64,000 bases of DNA from Marthasterias glacialis. Taxonomy: Eukaryota; Echinodermata; Asteroidea; Forcipulatida; Asteriidae. Both the position numbers and the translations under genes were made by a program. This document shows positions 60,340-64,000 of this stretch, piece by piece (the stretch's first letter is position 1; the number at the start of each line of letters is the position of its first letter). Below the pieces are notes generated by a model. It ran no database searches. It was given only the letters and a program-made list of their open reading frames with translations, and had not been told where the DNA came from. The DNA is taken from NCBI GenBank assembly GCA_911728455.2, contig OU452239.1:558001-622000 (forward strand). Direction: 5' to 3'.

Positions 60340-60610
60340 ACGTGACCCGGAGCACGGGTCAGACTGACCCTAATGGTATGTCCCGGATTAAGGATCAATT
60401 TCAGCTGGAATGTGGGTCGTGTTTAACGTAGATTGTGGCTATTGTACGCCGGCATAGTGGTCAGAATAACTCGGAAGGTTCAAGACCCATTGGGATCTAG
60501 ATCCGGGCCTAAACAAGATTCCGGCTGACTGTGGCCCTTTTATCGGCAAGATAAACCCATATGTGGCTCAGGCCTTGCTTGAACCGGAGTTAGCTCTGAT
60601 CGGGAGCTTC
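60340..60610. repeat. Diverged GGGTC/GACCC repeat
   Basis: GTGACCCGGAGCACGGGTCA, CTGACCC, AATGTGGGTCGTG and related words continue the same theme in weaker form. Confidence 0.4.
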
Positions 60611-61160
60611 TGAGTGTAATTTCATTCGGATCAGTGGGTATATTTGCAGCAAATAGGCCTAGACATGCGTTATTCGAAGAAGTAAGGGGAATTAACCGAG
60701 TTAACTCAGAGATCGCACTCTAAACTTCCATACCGTTGTTTTTGTCTGTTACTTATTATACAAGTGTTAAGGCCTACTATGACGTAATGCTGCATATATG
60801 ACTGCCCTCAGTATCGAGCGTACTTATGATACTTAACATTCAAACAACACAATATTAATTTACAGTCATGCATGATTAGTATTAAAAAATACCTGAACTG
60901 GTTTTAACTAATATAACATGTAAGAAATGCAAAATACAAACTGTTAGTCTATGGTTAATATCAAACATGCAACGTGGGAATGGTAAATGAAACTGGTTAT
61001 TTAATGAGTTAGTTGTTGTGGTTAGTTATGGATGGTTATGGTTATGTTAGTATGCACTGCTAATGGTAAGTAAAACGGATGATGCAACTCAAACAGGGAA
61101 CTCAAACAGGACGGACATCTGCCGATCACATTCCGGAGGGAAGGGTAGAGAGCACCATAC

Positions 61161-61310
61161 CTACTGCCGTGGTGGTGGACCTCACTCTAACCATGCACCT
61201 CCAAAACCGGACGGTATCCCCCAATGCAAATTTCATGCACTTCCGGGAATTGCGTGTTTCGGGAACAGTTGTCGACCCCACCAAGATCATATTCCTCGGC
61301 AGAACTGGTG
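61161..61310 (-). CDS. Phase 1-1 exon, 50-residue two-cysteine module, copy 2
   Basis: Acceptor ccgacctgccag and donor G|GTATGG bound 150 bases open on the minus strand. It encodes RNMILVGSTTVPETRNSRKC, then GDTV, RC and RSTTTAV. The module resembles the exon at 62823-62668 in position of GST, ET, KC, DT, RC and STTT and in both splice phases. I do not recognise the domain. Phase 1 at its 3' side fits the next Ig-gene exon at 57168, so it may belong to that gene. A plus-strand open frame covers the same bases but lacks such support. Confidence 0.5.
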
Positions 61311-61799
61311 CTGGCAGGTCGGGTAAGCCGCACGGGGCAAACAGCATAAATGATATAGCAAATCAATTCTCATCAAGTTTAAAGAAAGTCAAACTTAGGG
61401 TTCGTGTAATGCTCGATTTGTGATAACTTAAATCGCCCATCATGGAGTGCAGTGTGTTCGTAAAATGAAAAAAAAAATCGCTCTGTAGTTCCATCAGTAA
61501 GCCTAAAGTAAACGAGTTAGTACGGCTGGGTACGGTATTTGATGAGTTGCTGCCTTTGATGATGCAAACATGGAATAAGGCACTCAGAGTGTTTCACGAG
61601 AAAGATGGAGTCATTGCAAATTATATACATGTATAATACTAGTGGGGTTGATGGCCTTAGCTTTGGATCCAAACTGGACCTTCGTAAGAGGTATACACAA
61701 ACACAAGCATAAGAACAGATCCATTTGTAGAAAAAAACTATATATGTGTAGTAACAAGCAATGACAGCCATTTTGAAAAATACATGTTATTCTATACCC

Positions 61800-62600
61800 A
61801 TATTTTTTTTCAAATGACAAATCTGCAATGACTCCTACAACCAAATATATTTGTCATGCTTGTATCATCAAATGCACCATTCTTCCTATCTGCCTCACTG
61901 TTAAGTCACATTGGGAAACGTGGTAACTTTCCTCGTATCTTTTGAGGCACAGTTTGAATCCAACATTTGACCGAGCCTTTGCACTCGAACTTAATTTAAA
62001 TGCCGCAACATGAGGGTTACCCCGCACAAACTAGTTGTGTAATCTTACAAAATAATAACGATGGATATTATTCTGTGTAAGAAGGCAGTAGTGTAGCGAT
62101 CTGTGGCACACATTATGAGGAACAACGCAGCTATCCTAATTGGTATTTTAATGGTTGTGTTATTTTCCAAATAGTTTGTAGTATCAATATATTTGTATAT
62201 ATGATTTGTAAGTATGTTCGTCGCAAGATTCAATGTGACAACAACATTATCCCTATTGGTAATGATTGGTGACTAAACCGTTGTGTTCACGTTATCTTGT
62301 GGTTGCGGAAAAATGTCGTTAACGCAACACCATTTCGTCATTATGAATTCCCATCAAAATCATGCACATAGGCGCCAATATGCAGGTTTGCTCTGATTGT
62401 GTTTTTGTCATGCTGATTGTTAGCTCATAATCATAATTATAGTATAGACATATCCGAACAAAATGGCAATACCAGTGTTAAATTGTTAATACAACCATCA
62501 AATTAAAAAGTTACAAGTTAATACATCTGCCAGCTGAAAAAAGAAGCATGGTTAGTCGGTTAAACATGTTAGTGTTAAGCAGTATCTGTCATTCGTTGTT
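61800..62600. other. No gene recognised
   Basis: AT-rich DNA between the two related exons; probably an intron. Confidence 0.4.
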
Positions 62601-62667
62601 GTTGTTGGGAAGCTAGACGGAAGTGCAACTAGCTCTTGCCATTCCATTTCCAGTGGGGTTATCCTAC

Positions 62668-62823
62668 CTCCCTTGGTCGTGGTGGAAGCCTCCAGACACC
62701 GTTTGACGTCCTTGGCCAGGGTGTCGCTACCCTGGTATTGTTTGTAACATTTGGCCGTTTGCTCGGTTTCTATGATAGCCGTGGAACCAAGAACCAACAT
62801 GTCTTGCCTCGGGTGCTGATAAG
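62668..62823 (-). CDS. Phase 1-1 exon, 52-residue two-cysteine module, copy 1
   Basis: The acceptor ttttgccctccatag is excellent and the donor reads GGGAG|GTAGGA. The 156-base exon encodes RQDMLVLGSTAIIETEQTAK, then CYKQYQGSDTL, KRC and STTTKG. About ten identities over the first 26 residues, plus RC and STTT further on, link it to the exon at 61310-61161. Host gene uncertain: it could be an upstream exon of the Ig gene or part of a separate gene that continues outside the window. Confidence 0.5.
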
Positions 62824-64000
62824 CTATGGAGGGCAAAATGGGCATTTAATACACAAGAACAGCGGAAAAAATATTCATGTGAGGCGTCATGACTTTGATT
62901 AACGATTACTTCCAGTTTAGTCTTATACTACGATTAAGACGTACCCTGGCACTGGCGTTCATTCACCCAACCCCGGGAGAACATTTCTTTTTAATTTTAC
63001 AAAAGCATGTACTCAGCATTATACAAAAGTGCGATTAATTGATTATTTCAATGAGTACAGAAAAGTCCAGCATCTTCTGATCAGCCATTGTAGGAAGATA
63101 AATGGATGGAATATGAATGCAACCCAGCGAACCAAATACAGTTCCGTGCATATAAAGTGTATTTTGCAGTGTGACCCGATGTATCTGAGTCACGCCCACT
63201 CCGAAAAGAGACTTGCAAAGTGTGTCAATATATGTAAGAGTATCTGAATAGTTATGAGGCCTACATTGTCCTTCTTAAAATTCAAAAAACTTACTTACTT
63301 CAGTAATTTACTTGTTTCCCCCAGTTGTTTAATGTATGAACAATATTGTTTGCCAATGTGTTTAAAGATGTATAAGACTGAGAGGAGACTATGTGCAAAT
63401 CTGTTATGCCGACTACTGTCAGCAGCTGTTGCGTTCAATCTCATTCTAATATCAAGGCTTGTACACGGATTTGAGAAAGTTTTGTAGAGTCACCCTCCCC
63501 ACAATGTAGAACATACCACGAAAGTGGCATTTCGAGAGAAACTTGGGGATTAGATCCGATTTAACTGAGTAAGAACCAAATAATTCCTGTTTCCTTACAG
63601 CTGCAGTAACGTGGCTCCCCCGGCCGCCAATCAGTAGTGCTTGTGGGACGGGGAACTCAAGAGTCGTGATAACGGCTTATATTGGAATGAAGATATAAAA
63701 CAAACTACTTCTGGACATGTCTATCGATTGAAACGAGAAACTAGTGGATAGACCTAGATTTTGTACCATAGTTGAGAGTAAGACATCTACGAATGTGCCA
63801 AAATATTGTTTCATAAGCGACCCTTTCTAGGTTTGAAGAGAGAGAAAGATGGGCCAAAAACGGGCAAAGAAAAACGAATTTTAAAAACAACCCGAGTGAC
63901 CGAGACTTGAGAATTGCGAATGTGTTTATTGCGTGTCTAAAAAGGTGTTTACCTTTTCTGGAGTCCTCAAAATAAAAATATAAATAAAAATGATTCAAAA
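62824..64000. other. No gene recognised
   Basis: AT-rich DNA up to the window end. Open frames at 63029-63487 (plus) and 63741-63998 (minus) show no family signature or consistent splice sites. Confidence 0.45.

Noticed and set aside
61079-61423. 114-aa plus-strand frame with plausible acceptor and donor
   Set aside because: The minus strand of the same bases shows protein-level similarity and equal phases with a second exon 1.36 kb away; the plus frame has no such partner.

Overview
The window is nuclear DNA of a multicellular animal: genes are split by consensus GT-AG introns, intergenic DNA is AT-rich, and tRNA-derived SINEs and small hairpin transposons (MITEs) are very dense. Gene content (SLC37 sugar-phosphate exchanger, PTGR3/ZADH2-type reductase, a PAN + F5/8 type C secreted protein, a 3xIg + FN3 adhesion protein) and repeat style suggest a marine invertebrate deuterostome, most likely an echinoderm such as a sea star. 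The species is inference. A run of 500 N at 2986-3485 is a scaffold gap.

Layout. 1-7.2 kb: a minus-strand PTGR3/ZADH2-like gene whose central exons are missing, probably in the gap. 7.2-11.4 kb: intergenic, with LINE tails, a hairpin MITE and a broken DIRS-like fragment. 11.5-15.0 kb: a complete five-exon minus-strand gene for a 317-aa secreted PAN/apple + discoidin protein. 15-23.7 kb: repeat-rich intergenic DNA, including an almost perfect 734-bp palindrome with a 9-bp target duplication. 23.8-36.1 kb: plus-strand SLC37A1/A2-like gene, 15 coding exons covering 498 residues; only the extreme N-terminus is missing. 36.7-44 kb: intergenic. 44.1-57.2 kb: minus-strand Klingon/Wrapper-like gene with three Ig domains and one FN3, ten exons. 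61.2-62.8 kb: two related phase 1-1 exons on the minus strand that may be upstream exons of the same gene.

The four genes are unrelated functionally (lipid/prostaglandin reduction, extracellular recognition, endoplasmic reticulum sugar phosphate transport, cell adhesion); no operon-like arrangement is expected. The most striking repeat signal is a MITE family whose two inverted ends each carry a sequence very close to the CTCF consensus, with at least four copies between 13 and 56 kb. Also notable are the foldback element, a 35-bp minisatellite built on E-box-like CAYGTG sites, and the duplicated exon pair at 61-63 kb.
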